Assembly: GCA_037974665.1 (NCBI GenBank)
Contig: CM075770.1
Coordinates: 260,501 to 324,500, forward strand
From: Ehretia macrophylla
Lineage: Eukaryota; Streptophyta; Magnoliopsida; Boraginales; Ehretiaceae
Direction of reading: 5' to 3'
Length of the DNA stretch: 64,000 nt
Position numbers and translations under genes: made by a program. Shown here piece by piece: positions 13,089-23,775 of the stretch (positions are counted from its first letter, which is position 1; every line of letters begins with the position of its first letter). The notes under the pieces were generated by a model. The model was not told where the DNA came from, searched no databases, and worked only from the letters and a program-made list of their open reading frames with translations.

Positions 13089-13247
13089 TAATGTGAATTG
13101 TTAAAAGATATTCCGTGACTTGTTTTGAACATGATTACTTGGCTGCCTGTGAAAGTTTAATTGCTTTCAAATTGATATATGGAATGATTACATGTTCTTA
13201 CAATGCCTTATGAGCCAATATGTCAAAACGTGATCATATACTTGCTC

Positions 13248-13273
13248 GGAGGTAACCTACTTTGTTGACCTCC
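13248..13273 (+). promoter_or_regulatory. Conserved LTR stem-loop, second of two in LTR D
   Basis: GGAGG-TAAC, loop CTACTTT, then GTTG-A-CCTCC: fully paired and identical in structure to the LTR A copy. Confidence 0.55.
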
Positions 13274-14510
13274 TAATGTGAAATGTTAAATGGCATAAAT
13301 ATGCATTGCATACAAGGTTGCAACCTTTCATTCTGGCGTGGTAGCATTAGCATCACTCCGGGCGGAATCGGACTTGTTGGTGTATCGGCGTGACTACCGT
13401 GATCCAATTCTCTCTCTCGCTTGGGGGCTAGACTTCCTCGGAGAGTTGGGTCATAGGATTTGGAGTACATCCGGAGTACACCCGTTAGAGTGATAAGTGG
13501 ATGATGGATGCCGGCTACAGCAATGGTTATTGGAAATGAACTTGAGAGCAAATGCTTACCGATTGATTTTGAAAGCGAAAGCTCACCGTATCCTTTTCAC
13601 TATGTGTTTAAATACTCTTGCCTGGTTCCTAGAAGACTTCGGGGATGAAAAATGGGTAAATGTGTTCATTTATATTTATGTTATGTTATGAACTTACTTA
13701 TTTTATATGACATGTTTCCAAATGAGTTTTCATAAGATTAACCGGAAAAGGATTTCAAACCTTGTCACTTGTTCCCCCCTCGTTGAGTTCATAAGGACTC
13801 ACCATTTTTTTATCACAGGTGAAGCAGATTTGGAATAGGTACCCTAGGAGAATATGCTTGTTGATGAATCCTTGGAGTGACTATGTGTCTTATGTGCTTT
13901 GCCTGAATATGGTTGTTTTATGGACATTGTGTTTGATTTGAAGACTACTTATGTTGTTATTATAAATGACCCCCGTTGTAATTTAGAGTCTAATTTTGGC
14001 TTGTACTAACTATAACCCGATGAACTCTTTATTTGGTTATTTGCTTTCATTATCTTAAATAGTAGTTATCGTAGATGTTTAAACCACTAGGTGAAAAATC
14101 CACTAAGTTAACTCTATCTAATTTCACTTAGGTACTCACCCGTAAGCTAAAGGATAATAGGTACTTGAATAATAGGAAATTGGCAAATAAATGGAACATA
14201 GTTATCATGCTAGGCTTATTAACCAAATGAGACTTTCAAGATAAATTAGTAGGCATATCGGTTGGTGACAAAATATGAACTTTAGTTGGAATCAGGTTTA
14301 ATGATTGGAAATTTTGAGGTGTTCTAGAAATTAGATCAAACCAAAGGTCTTAAATACAGTCGTTATGCTGTCGATTTTTCGAAAAACTTTTGGAGTCCTA
14401 GGCTAATGAATAAGCATTAATCTTCGTGAATCAGTTATTGTCATAAAATAACGATAATGACTTAGGTCATATCCTAATATAGCCTCCATAGGTCGGGTTG
14501 GGGCGTGATA

Positions 14511-14960
14511 AAGGAACTTTGGGAGGAAATGGTTTTGGTTTCCAGGGTGGTTGAGGGGTCGTGGATGGTTGGTGGTGACTTTAACGCCATCTTGGCAACG
14601 TTTGAAAGGTGGAATAGTGCGACGCCGAATGGTCTTTCGGTGGAGGAATTCGATAATTGTTTGTTGGATTGTGGTTTAATTGATGTAGCTTATGAAGGCA
14701 ATGAGTTCACCTGGACTAATGGAACTTTGTTTCAGCGTTTGGATCGTGACTGCATCAACCATGTTTGGCCGAATACATTTGCTGTCACCAGAATTAAGCA
14801 CCTGGCTAGAGAAGGATTTGATCACTGTCCCCTTCATATCTTTCTTTCCCTTTCAATTGATAGAGGGCCTTCCTCTTTTCTCTTTTTAAATGCTTGGACT
14901 AATCATCATAATTTTTTTGATTTTGTACAGGCTAGTCGAAATTCTCCATTGCAAGCTTAA
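14511..14960 (+). pseudogene. LINE ORF2: endonuclease/exonuclease/phosphatase domain, C-terminal half
   Basis: The reading frame from about 14511 gives 'SWMVGGDFNAIL', the GDFN(A/V) motif of L1 endonucleases, then 'EFTWTNG' and a 'DRDCIN' stretch where intact relatives have an LDR(A/F) motif. The residues after 'FDHCPL' fit the terminal SDH(C)P-like motif in which S and D have drifted. The nuclease normally makes the target nick that primes reverse transcription. The N-terminal half, including the first metal-binding residues, is missing. The frame closes at 14958-14960 and resumes in another frame, so the link to the RT is broken. Confidence 0.8.
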
Positions 14961-15149
14961 GGTATTGGCAGGTTTTGGTTTAAGCAACAGCATCTTAAGA
15001 GTACTTTCAAGTGGTGGAACCGAAACGTCTTTGGAGATGTGTTTCAAAATGTCAGAGAGGCCGAGCAAAGAGTGGAGCAACTTGAAATTTAGTGTCAGGC
15101 TTCATCTATGCCTGGGGATCAGATGGCCTTGAATGAAGCTTGAGCCAAG

Positions 15150-16486
15150 TTGGTCAGATTGTTGGCTATTGAGGAGCAGTTCTGGCAACAAAAAGCGGGT
15201 TGCAGGTGGCTAGTGGAAGGTGAGAGGAATACTCATTTTTTCCAACTGCTGTTGAAAACAAAGCACATGAGAAGCATAGTTTATGAGATAAAGGTGTTGA
15301 GAGACCAGGAAGTTGTTACCCTTCAGGATCAGACGGATATAAAGAACTCGACAGTTGAGTATTTTGTAGAGCTTCTTCAAGGTGAGCAGTGTGATGTAGA
15401 GGGCGGGGATTGGAGTTTGATCCTCTCTATTCTTTCGGGTGCGGAGAACAATGTTTTGCTTGCAGTGCTAACTTTGGAGGAGTTACGGGATATTGCGTTC
15501 AGTATTGACCCTTATTCTATGCCCCGGCTGGATGGGTTCTCGTCCAAGTTTTACCAGGTGTATTGGGATGTTATTAAGAAGGATCTCAGGGGAGCTGTGA
15601 GTGCCTTTTTGGAGGGAGCCAAGCTTCCTAAGGGAGTCACCTCCACGATTTTGGTTTTGATTTCGAAGAAAGATAATCCAGGTATGTGGAACGATTTCAG
15701 GCCAATTAGTATGTGCACTACTTTTAATAAGATCATTACAAAGATGTTGGCTACGAGGTTGTGTGTTTTGTTGCCTAAGCTTATTCTGAGAATCAGAGTG
15801 GTTTTATTGAGGGCAGATTGATTGAGGATAATATTCTTTTGGCTCAGGAGTTAGTACATTCTTTGAATTCTGCTATTCATGGGTCTAATATTTTGCTTAA
15901 ACTTGATATAATGAAAGCGTATGATAGGATAGATTGGGGTTTTATTTGCAAGGTGTTGGAATGTTTTGGGTTTAGTGACCGTTGGGTCTCGATTATTCGA
16001 AAATGTGTTTCCAATTGTTGGTTTTTTGTTTTACTTAATGGTAGCTCTACAGGTTATTTTCAGTCGAAAAGAGGTCTTCGGCAGAGGGACCCCATTTCGC
16101 CTCTACTCTTTATTCTGGCTGCTGAGTATCTGTCTAGGGGTCTAAATATAATGTTTGTGCAATTTTCTTCCATTCAATATTTTGCTAGGAGTTCCTTTTC
16201 GGTGTCCCACATCGCTTTTGCAGATGATATTGTTGTTTTTGCAAATGGTTATAAATCTTCTTTGAGCAGGATTATGGGCTTTTTGTTAGAATATGAGTCT
16301 CTTTCTGGTCAGAAAGTGAATAAGGCCAAAAGTGGTTTCATCCTTCAAGAATCTTCACTGCGGGCGAGGGTGAGGATTGTGGAAAGGACTACAGGGTTTA
16401 CTAGGCAGAGTCTGCCGACTAGGTATCTGGGAGTTCCGCTGTACAAGAGGCCGAAGAAGGTGGTTTCTTCCAGAATTACAGGTTAG
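15150..16486 (+). pseudogene. LINE ORF2: reverse transcriptase domain (frameshifted)
   Basis: Two frames overlap at 15818-15821. The first (15150-15821) carries the thumb-proximal leader 'EERDIAF'-like region, 'GFSSKFYQ' and 'NDFRPISMCT'. The second (15818-16486) carries 'KLDIMKAYDRIDW' (motif A, catalytic D), 'QRDPISPLLFILA' (motif B) and 'FADDIVVFANG' near 16216 (motif C, catalytic DD). These are the core L1 RT motifs in the correct order. A frameshift near 15790-15820 and a stop at 16484 make it a pseudogene. It would have made cDNA at the nicked target in the nucleus. Confidence 0.88.
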
Positions 16487-16499
16487 CAGTTGAGAGTCC

Positions 16500-17446
16500 T
16501 CTGGCCTGGGGCGAGACTTGTGCTGCTTTAGAGTGTGCTTACTTCTATGCCTCTTTATCTCATGCAGGTGCAACGGGTTCCGGTGGGGGTCATTGAGCGT
16601 ATTGGGAGACTGTTTAACAGGTTCATTTGGGGAGATATTGGGGATCACAAAAGGATTCATTGGACTCCTTGGGGGTCTCTTTGTTTCCCGAAGAGTGAGG
16701 GAGGACTTGGGGTACATGATTTGCATGATCTTGGGGATGCTCAGGAGATTAAGTTATGGTAGAGATTTAGGACCTCTGATAGTTTGTGGGAGCAGTTCAT
16801 GAGGGCGAAGTACTATTAGGGAAGGCACCCTTTCTCCATTTGACTTTGACCGCATGATTCCAGTATCTGGAGGAGGATCAGGGAGGCGGGGAATCGGGGA
16901 AAAAAGTTTTTACGTTGGAAGATTGGGTCTAGAAAAGTATTTTTTTGGCATGATGTGTGGTGGGGAGACCGCCCTTTGGCTTCTTACAGGTTTGATGGTT
17001 TTCTTTCTTTTGCGAAAGTGGAAGATTTTGTGCTCAATGGTGAATGGGACTTGGCGAAGTTAGAGGCGGTTCTTCCCTCTTTTGTGGTGACGGAGTTAGT
17101 TAAGGTTCCTTTGAGGTTGTATGCCCAGGATTAACCGTATTGAGAACTGACGTCGCATGGAGGTTTCACGATATATAGTGCTTGGAATCTTGTGAGGAAG
17201 AAGGCTCAGAGTCAGCGATCATTTTGTGAAATCTGGTACTCTTTTATTCCTCTTAAAATGTCTTTTTTCATGATGAGGTTGTTGCACAATTGGTTTCCTA
17301 TGGATGAGCGTTTGCAGCATAAGGGGATATTTTTTGCTTCTAGGTGTCAATGTTGCAGTTAGGTGAAGTCTATATCTCATGTCTTCATGAATGGGAGAAA
17401 GATTTCGACAGTTTAGCTGCACTTTGCACAAATTTTTGGAGTCCAA
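16500..17446 (+). pseudogene. LINE ORF2: post-RT region and zinc-binding (zf-RVT) segment
   Basis: Fragments in several frames continue the L1 ORF2 between RT and RNase H. 'NRFIWGD' and 'RIHWTPWGSLCFPKSEGGLG' (16600-16720) are typical of the post-RT region in plant L1s. The part at 17210-17440 ('FFMMRLLHNWFP', 'ASRCQCC') corresponds to the zf-RVT zinc-binding segment. Multiple frameshifts. The 17310-17440 sequence is repeated at the 5' end of LINE copy 2 (22281 on), which shows where copy 2 is truncated. Confidence 0.7.
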
Positions 17447-17776
17447 TTACATGATTCGGATAATGTGTTTGTGTGGTTGAGTGCTTGGTTTTACTCTGGT
17501 GATTATCTGTGCAAAAGGCATGTACGTATTTTGATCCCTATTTTTATCTTGTGGCTTCCTTGGATTGAGAGAAATGATTCAAAGCACAAGAATATGGGTT
17601 TCTTCTATGATAGGATTATCTGGCGCATTAGGAATTTGTTGTGCCAACTTTCTCTTGCAGGTTTGATCAAGTCATGGCACTGGAAGGGGGATTCTGCTTT
17701 AGCTCATCTCTTTCATTGTCAGGTTCAGAGCAGGCCGAGTCCCTCACCTAGGATGGTGGTCTGGCTAAGAACCTAG

Positions 17777-18272
17777 GAGGGTAAGTTTAAGCTGAATGTG
17801 GATGGTAGTAGTGAAGGGAATCGGGCAGGTGGAGGATGGCTTATTCGGGACTCGCATGGTAATATGCTCGTGGCCTTCTTCGAAGGGTATGGGGATATTC
17901 CTATGATCCAGGCTGAGTTGCTTGCGCTCCTTCGTGGTCTTACTATCTGTTTGCAGTATGGTTTGGAGGATGTTTGGGTTGAGATGGATGCTCAAGTGGT
18001 TGTGAATTTGATTAAAGGGCAGGGGCGTGGTTCCCAGGTTTTGGCTTATGATCTTGAGAGGGCTCGTGCGTTGCTTGGCACGCCTCATGCTACTTTGAGT
18101 CATATTTTCAGATAAGGGAACCAGGCAGCTGATTTTCTGGCGGGGCAAGGCTTGAGGTCGGAGGGATTGTATTATGTTAATGATTTTCGGTATCACAGTT
18201 TTCTTCCAGGGATTGTTCGTGTTGATAGGCTGGGACTGCCGAGTTTTTGGGGGTGGTGAGCCTCTTTTCATG
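17777..18272 (+). pseudogene. LINE ORF2: RNase H domain, copy 1
   Basis: The frame reads 'KLNVDGSSEGNRAGGG' (first catalytic D), 'IQAELLALLRGL' (catalytic E), 'VWVEMDAQVVVNLI' (second catalytic D) and, after an in-frame stop near 18114, 'GNQAADFLA' (terminal D region). These are the four blocks of type-I RNase H in plant LINEs. The upstream junction (17776) and the TAA inside the 'IFR.GNQ' region break the frame. RNase H would remove the RNA strand of the cDNA hybrid. Related copies lie at 22738-23244 (plus) and 24187-24741 (minus). Confidence 0.85.
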
Positions 18273-18646
18273 CTGTTGCTTAAACTTGTTCATGTCTGCA
18301 TGTTGATCTTGCAAAGGAGAAGGATAGCTAGCTTGTGCGGGGCAGAAAAGAGTGGTGGTTTTCGTCCAAGCAGGTTAGTTGCTCTTTCCTTTCTTTTTCT
18401 GAGTTCTTTGAGCTTTGGGCTAGGTGTGGGCCTTGCTTTTTTATTTTTCATGTTGTTAAGTATTGTGTTATGAGAATGGGGTTTGTCCCTTCTCTTAGTT
18501 TCATTAAAGGATGGTTTTGGTCTTTGTCCCCCATCCCTTTCTGGAGGTCAGGTTCAGGTCCCCCTCCAGCCCTTGTACCTTGTTTTTAAGTTTAATAAAT
18601 TTCTGAGGGTCACAACCTCTTTCCACTAAGAAAAAAAAACCTTGAA

Positions 18647-18667
18647 CCCTAAACCCTAAACCCTAAA
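18647..18667 (+). repeat. Interstitial telomere-type repeat (CCCTAAA)3
   Basis: Three exact CCCTAAA units, seven bases after the LINE poly(A) at 18631-18639, with 'CTTGAAC' between. CCCTAAA is the C-rich strand of the usual plant telomere. A G-free A-rich tract follows directly. Confidence 0.9.
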
Positions 18668-20345
18668 AATAAAATAAATAAATAAAAATAAAAAAAACCT
18701 AAATAAACTAAAAAATAAAAATAAAAAAAACAAAAAAAAACCTAAATAAACTAAAAAATAAAAATAAAAAAAATAAAAATAAACCTAAATAAACTAAAAA
18801 ACTAAAAAAAAATAAAAATAAAAAACCTAAATAAGCTAAAAAACTAAAAAAAAAACTAAAAAACTAAAAAAACATAAAATATACTAAATTAACTAAAAAA
18901 TAAAACCAGAAAACCTAAAAATAAAAAAATAAAAAAACTAAATAAACTAAAAAAAATTGAATAAACTAAAAAAACTAAAACTAAACTAAAAAACTAAAAC
19001 CAAAAAAAACTAAAATAAAAAAATAAATAAAAAATAAAACTAATAAAAAAATAAAACTAAAAAACTAAATAAATAAATAAATAAATAAAAATTAAAAAAA
19101 CAAAAACTAAAAAAAATAAAAATAAACTAAAATATAAATATAAAAACTAAAAATAAAAATAAACTAAAATAAATATAAAAACTAAAAATATAAAAACTAA
19201 AAAGTAAAAAAAAACTAAAAAACATAAAATCTAAATAAAAACCTAAATAAATAAACTAAACTAAATAAATAAACTAAATAAAATAAAATTAAAAATAAAC
19301 TAAAAACTAAAAACTAAAAATAAATAAACTAAAACTAAATAAAAAATAAACTAAAAAACTAAAAACTAATAAATAAAATAAAATAAACTAAATAAAAATA
19401 AAAACTAAAAAACTAAAAACTAAATAAATAAATAAATAAAACTAAATAAAAAATAAACTAAATAAAAAATAAAATTAAAAACTTAAACTAAATAAACCTA
19501 AAAACCTAAAATTAAAACAAAATTTTTTTAAAAAAACCCCTAAACTAAAAAAACTAAATAAATTAAAAAAATATAAAAAAAATAAAAAATAAACTAAATT
19601 AAATAAAAAAATAAAATAAACTAAAAAAATAAAATAAAAATAAACTAAACTAAAATAAAATAAAATAAACTAAATAAAATAAATAACAACTTAAAATAAA
19701 ACTAAATAACTAAAAATAAAATAAAATAAAATAAAATAAGCTAAAAAAATAAATAAATAAACTAAAAAACTAAATAAACTAAAATAAATAAACTAAATAA
19801 AAAAACCTAAATAAACTAAAAAAACTAAAAACTAAATAATAAAATAAATAAAACCTAAATAAACATAAAAATAAATAAACTAAATAAATAAAACCTAAAA
19901 ATAAAATAAACTAAAATAAACTAAAAAATAAAATTAAAAAATAAAATAAAAATAAACCTAAAAACTAAAACACGAATAAAATAAAATAAAAAATAAACTA
20001 AAATAAACCTAAATCTAAAAACTAAATAAAATAAATAAACTAAATAAAAAAGCTAAACCTAAATAAAACTAAATAAAATAAACGAAACTAAAAAATAAAC
20101 TAAAATTAAATAAACTAAACTAAAAAACTTAAAAACTAAATAAACTAAAACTAAAATAAACTAAAATAAGTAAATTAAAAGTTTTTTAGTTTTTTTATAA
20201 AACTAAAAAATAAATAAACTAAAATAAATAAATAAACTAAAACTAAATAAATAAACCTAAAAATAAATAAACTAAAAAGCTAATAAATAAAATTAAATAA
20301 AATAAAAAATAATAAAATAATAAAATAAAATAAAACTAAAAAAAT
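18668..20345 (+). repeat. A-rich, almost G-free low-complexity tract, (CTAAA)-like
   Basis: About 1.68 kb built of 'CTAAATAAA', 'CCTAAATAAACTAAAAAA' and 'AATAAAATAAA' variants. By eye G appears on the order of a dozen times, mostly in isolated 'GCTAAA' or 'CACGAA' spots and one reversed patch at about 20180 ('GTTTTTTAG'). It starts from the CCCTAAA repeats, so it may be a degenerate expansion of a telomere-type tract. No gene. Confidence 0.85.
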
Positions 20346-20450
20346 AAAGGGAGAATAGCATGAATAGTTCCCATTGTTTTAAAAAAAAACTCGGGCATCA
20401 CAAACGAGGTTTAACAGGTGAACTCGAGAGTCCTTGGGGTGCCATAAGGT
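20346..20450. other. Short unassigned junction sequence
   Basis: Between the A-rich tract and LTR E. It contains 'CTCGGGCATCACA' (20389-20401), which resembles the reverse complement of a gypsy LTR start (TGTGACGCCCGAG) and could be a stub of an inverted LTR. Nothing else is recognisable. Confidence 0.3.
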
Positions 20451-22280
20451 GTGGTTTGAAGGATAGGATAACTCGTTTGGAAATCTTGAACCCTACCTTT
20501 CGGTTTGGAGCTTGTTTTATAAGCATTTAGAAGGAGATTTGTTGGATTTCTTGTGAATTACTTGAATTAGTTGCATTAGTAGTTATTATATTGTTATATT
20601 TGCTCTAATTCATCATAATAGAGTTATATGTTATATAAGTGTGAAGTTTATGACCTAAATACCAAGCATGTGAAAAGTGTTTAATTGAACCTTATGTGAA
20701 TTAGTTAAGCTTATTGCATAAGTAGCTATTTGAATTGTTATACTTGCTATAATTGTTATATTTGTCTGTTGATTGAGTTATAAAATGTAAATTGGGAAAA
20801 TGAGTATGATAACTTGAATTATCTTGTAATTAGCTAGAGTTGAGTTTAGACAAAGTGGTTAGCTTGTTGAACATGTAAGTTGAAATAGGAACTAGAGGTG
20901 ATTAACTGCCATTTAGCTAATTAAATGAAATTAGAGCCTTGTGTATGCTAATGCTAAAAGCAAAGAATGCTTCTTGTCATATCCTCTAAGTTAGTTAAGA
21001 TAGCGCATGTCTAAAGACTTTAGAGTTTGATATTGTGATATGAACTTGTAGAACTATCTAGTTAATTGCATGATTAGCATTCTTAACTCATGTTATTCGT
21101 GTATGGTTAATCGGATGAATCTAGAATGATTTTTATTGCATAACTGCCTAACTAGGAATTGAAGGGAATTAATGCCATGGGAAAATGTTCAAATGGGTGT
21201 TGGCTAAGTTTTGTATGTTTGGCTTCCTAAAGGTGAGGGAGTCTTCATCTTTTCTTTGCATTTTGACTTATTTTATTGTTTCTAGATTATAGTATTTGGT
21301 AATTGATAAAATATATATGTTTTAATTACTTGCTATCTTGTGTCTTTTCTTGTTATATGTGACTAATTGCGAGGGTGGCCTACTTTGTCGTCCCTCTTGT
21401 GTGTTGTATGAAAATCTTGATTCTTGTGGACTTGTCTCGGGGTTGCGTAACCTTTTCAGACATGGTAGTGTTGAGAAACATGGGCGACGTCGGGCTTGCC
21501 ATGCTCCCTAGACTACCATGGTGCCTATTCCCTTTCTCGCTGAGTATACTCTACTACCCCAAAGGCGTGGTTCACCTGCTGGGCATATAGACCTACCTCA
21601 AGATAAAGGGTCGTAGGATCGGGGTATATCTGGAGTACCCCAATTTGGAGGAGTAAGGGTTTGCCGGCACTTGCTTGAAGATCTTGGCTCGTGGCTCATG
21701 ATTGAAGACAAACATGGAACCGTATCATTTTTATACGTGGTTAAATACTTGTCTAATTAACTTTGTTATTTTGTGTTATATATGTTATTATTCTTGTTGC
21801 ATTTCATGAAAGCATTCCTCGATTTGCTGCATCACCTCCCTCACTGAGTAACTTTGGTTACTCATTCCTTGTTTTAACATGTTTCAGGAAAAGCTGTGGT
21901 TGGATGCTATGTACTGGTCTATGTACAGGAAATGCAAGTTGCTAGCTGTATGCGTTTTGTTTTGAGATTATGAAACCTTGGGTATGTTTCTATTGTCTAA
22001 AAGATTGTAATATAAAGTAAAGCTTGCATTCTTGTATAAGTTAATAACTGTAGATGGGTTGTAATAACTTCAATGATTTACTTGATTGCCTAGTTAGTTT
22101 GCATGTTTGTGTGAATGGGTTTGTACCCTAGAGTTGGATTATAGTTTTGAGATTAAGTTACTTCTTGCAGGTGAACTAATAGCCCTATAAACAAGAGAGA
22201 CTCTGTTCGTTTCCCCTCATTCTTTGTGACCTCGGGTATTGGAACGGGGCTCCGGTCTCATTAGGGATCGGGGCATTACA
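20451..22280 (+). mobile_element. LTR fragment 'E' (gypsy family), 5'-truncated
   Basis: The 3' end is an intact LTR terminus, GGGATCGGGGCATTACA at 22280, like LTR B. The body has the shared LTR core: 'GGCGACGTCGGGCTTGCC' at about 21480, 'TACTCTACTACCCCAAAGGCG' style sequence, and the conserved hairpin at 21371-21396. The left limit is approximate; the TGTGACGCCC start seen in F is missing. LINE copy 2 begins at the next base. The ORF at 21375-21590 is LTR sequence, not a gene. Confidence 0.72.
21371..21396 (+). promoter_or_regulatory. Conserved LTR stem-loop (copy in LTR E)
   Basis: GAGGG-TGGC, loop CTACTTT, then GTCG-T-CCCTC. Same nine-pair architecture with a bulged T instead of A. Confidence 0.55.
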
Positions 22281-23750
22281 GTAAGGGGATATTTTTTGCT
22301 TCTAGGTGCCAATGCTGCAGTCAGGTGGAGTCTATCTCTCATGTCTTCTTGAATGGGAGAAAGATTTCAGCAGTCCGGCTGCACTTTGCACAGATTTTTG
22401 GAGTCCGCTTATCTGATTCGTAATGTGTATATGTGGTTGAGTGCTTGGTTTTATTCTGGTGATTATGTTTGTAAAGGGCATGTGTGTATTTTGATCCCTA
22501 TTTTTATCATGTGGTTTGCTTGGATTAAGAGAAATGATTCGAAACACAGGAATATGGGATATTTCTCTTATAGGATTATCTAGCGCATTAGGAATTTGTT
22601 GTGGCAACTTTTTCTTGCAGGGTTAATTAAATCTTGGCACTAGAAGGGGGATTCTGCCTTGGCTCATCTCTTCCATTGTCAGATTCAGAGCAGGCAGAGT
22701 CCCATACCCAGGATGGTGGTCCAGCTGAGACCCAAGGATGGTGGTCTGGCTGAGACCCGAGGAGGGTAAGTTTAAGCTTAATGTGGATGGTAGTAGTGAA
22801 GGGAATCGGGCAGGTGGAAGAGGGATTATTTGGGACTCGCATAGTAATATGCTTGTGGCCTTCTTCGAAGGGTATGGGGATATTCCTACGATTCGGGCTG
22901 AGTTGTGTGCGCTCCTTCGTGGTCTTTCTATTTGTTTGCAGTATGGTTTGGAGAATGTTTGGGTTGAGATGGATGCTCAGGTTGTTGTGAATTTGATTAA
23001 AGGGCAGGGGCATGGCTCCTGGGTTATGGCTTATGATCTTGAGAGGGCTCGTGTTTTGCTTGGTACACTTCATGCTGCTTTAAGTCATATTTTCATAGAA
23101 GGGAACCAGGCAACAGATTATCTGGCAGGGCAAGGTTTGAGGTCAGAGAGATTGCACTATGTTCATGATTTTCTCCAGCATAGTTTGCTTCATGGGATCG
23201 TTCGTGTTGATAGGCTGGGACTGTCGAGTTTTCGGGGGTGGTGAGCCTTTTTTCATGTTGTGGCTTAAACCGTTTCCTATCTGCTTTTTGATCTTGCAAG
23301 GAAGAAAGATAGTTAGCTTGTACGGAGCGGAAAATAGTGGTGGTTTTCGTCCAAGCAGGTTAGTAGCCATTTCCTTTCTTTTTCATCATGTTTTTTTTTT
23401 ATAGAAATGGATTGTTGTTTTTTCTTGTTGGTTTGTTTGGTTTGCTAGAATGGAGATGGCTTTGGTGTCGGCTTTTGAGTTTTCAGAGACAAAGCTGCAG
23501 CCTTCTGAGTTGTTTGAGCTTTGGGCTTGGTATTGGCCTTGCTTTTTTGTCTTTCTTGTTTTTAGGCGTTGTGTTATGAGAAGGGGGTTTGTCCCTTCTC
23601 TTAGTTTAATTAAAGGGATGGTTTTGGTCTTTGTCCCCCATCCCCTTCTAGAGGTCAGGTTTAGGTCCCCCTCCAGCTCTTGTACTTTGTTTCCAATTTT
23701 AATAAAATTTTGAGGGTCACTTTCTCTTTCCACTAAAAAAAAAAAAAAAA
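22281..23750 (+). mobile_element. L1-type LINE copy 2, 5'-truncated
   Basis: Homologous to copy 1 from 17312 onward ('TAAGGGGATATTTTTTGC'), so only the zf-RVT tail, RNase H and 3' UTR remain. It ends in poly(A) at 23735-23750, followed at once by CCCTAAA repeats. Its 5' end abuts the terminus of LTR E. A small local duplication of 'ATGGTGGTC..CTGAGACCC' lies at about 22712-22760. Divergence from copy 1 is moderate by eye. Confidence 0.88.
22738..23244 (+). pseudogene. LINE ORF2: RNase H domain, copy 2
   Basis: A continuous 168-codon frame with 'FKLNVDGSSEGNRAGG' (catalytic D), 'IRAELCALLRGL' (E), 'VWVEMDAQVVVNLIKG' (D) and 'EGNQATDYLAGQG' (terminal D). All four type-I RNase H blocks are uninterrupted, and the frame ends at the normal C-terminus. 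It is still a fragment: RT and endonuclease are gone and no upstream coding start exists, so the ATG at 22738 is not a real gene start. This is the best preserved of the three RNase H copies here. Confidence 0.8.
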
Positions 23751-23775
23751 CCCTAAACCCTAAACCCTAAACCCT
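23751..23775 (+). repeat. Interstitial telomere-type repeat (CCCTAAA)3-CCCT
   Basis: Three exact units plus CCCT, directly following the poly(A) of LINE copy 2. On the other side it is joined to the 3' end of LINE copy 3 in opposite orientation. It sits at the centre of an LTR-LINE-repeat-LINE-LTR symmetry. Confidence 0.9.

Larger units (their letters stand above)
11308..14509 (+). mobile_element. LTR fragment 'D' (A family), inverted relative to C
   Basis: This block is the reverse complement of LTR C/A sequence. For example 13497 'GGATGATGGATGCCGGCTAC' mirrors 8270-8290, and 11880-12300 mirrors 9400-10000. The right end is an intact LTR terminus, GGTTGGGGCGTGATA at 14509, matching the reverse complement of LTR A's start. 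The inner end lacks the minisatellite and terminal part present at 10560-11307. With C it forms an inverted repeat with arms of about 2.4 kb. LINE copy 1 starts immediately after the terminus. Not coding. Confidence 0.72.
14510..18639 (+). mobile_element. L1-type LINE copy 1, 5'-truncated, with RNase H domain
   Basis: A non-LTR retrotransposon ORF2 in plus orientation. In order: the C-terminal half of an AP-endonuclease, a reverse transcriptase, a zinc-binding RVT region and a plant-type RNase H. A short 3' UTR follows, ending in poly(A) at 18631-18639. No ORF1 and no 5' UTR are present; the element starts in mid-endonuclease exactly at the terminus of LTR D. Many frameshifts and stops make it non-functional. 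Copies 2 and 3 at 22281 and 24861 share its 3' third. The element copies itself by target-primed reverse transcription at a chromosomal nick (family knowledge). Confidence 0.9.

Noticed and set aside
11308..14509. C and D as the two LTRs of one element
   Set aside because: They are in inverted, not direct, orientation and no internal region lies between them.
18647..20345. A true chromosome end
   Set aside because: The repeats are few and degenerate, and transposons continue on both sides; this is interstitial.
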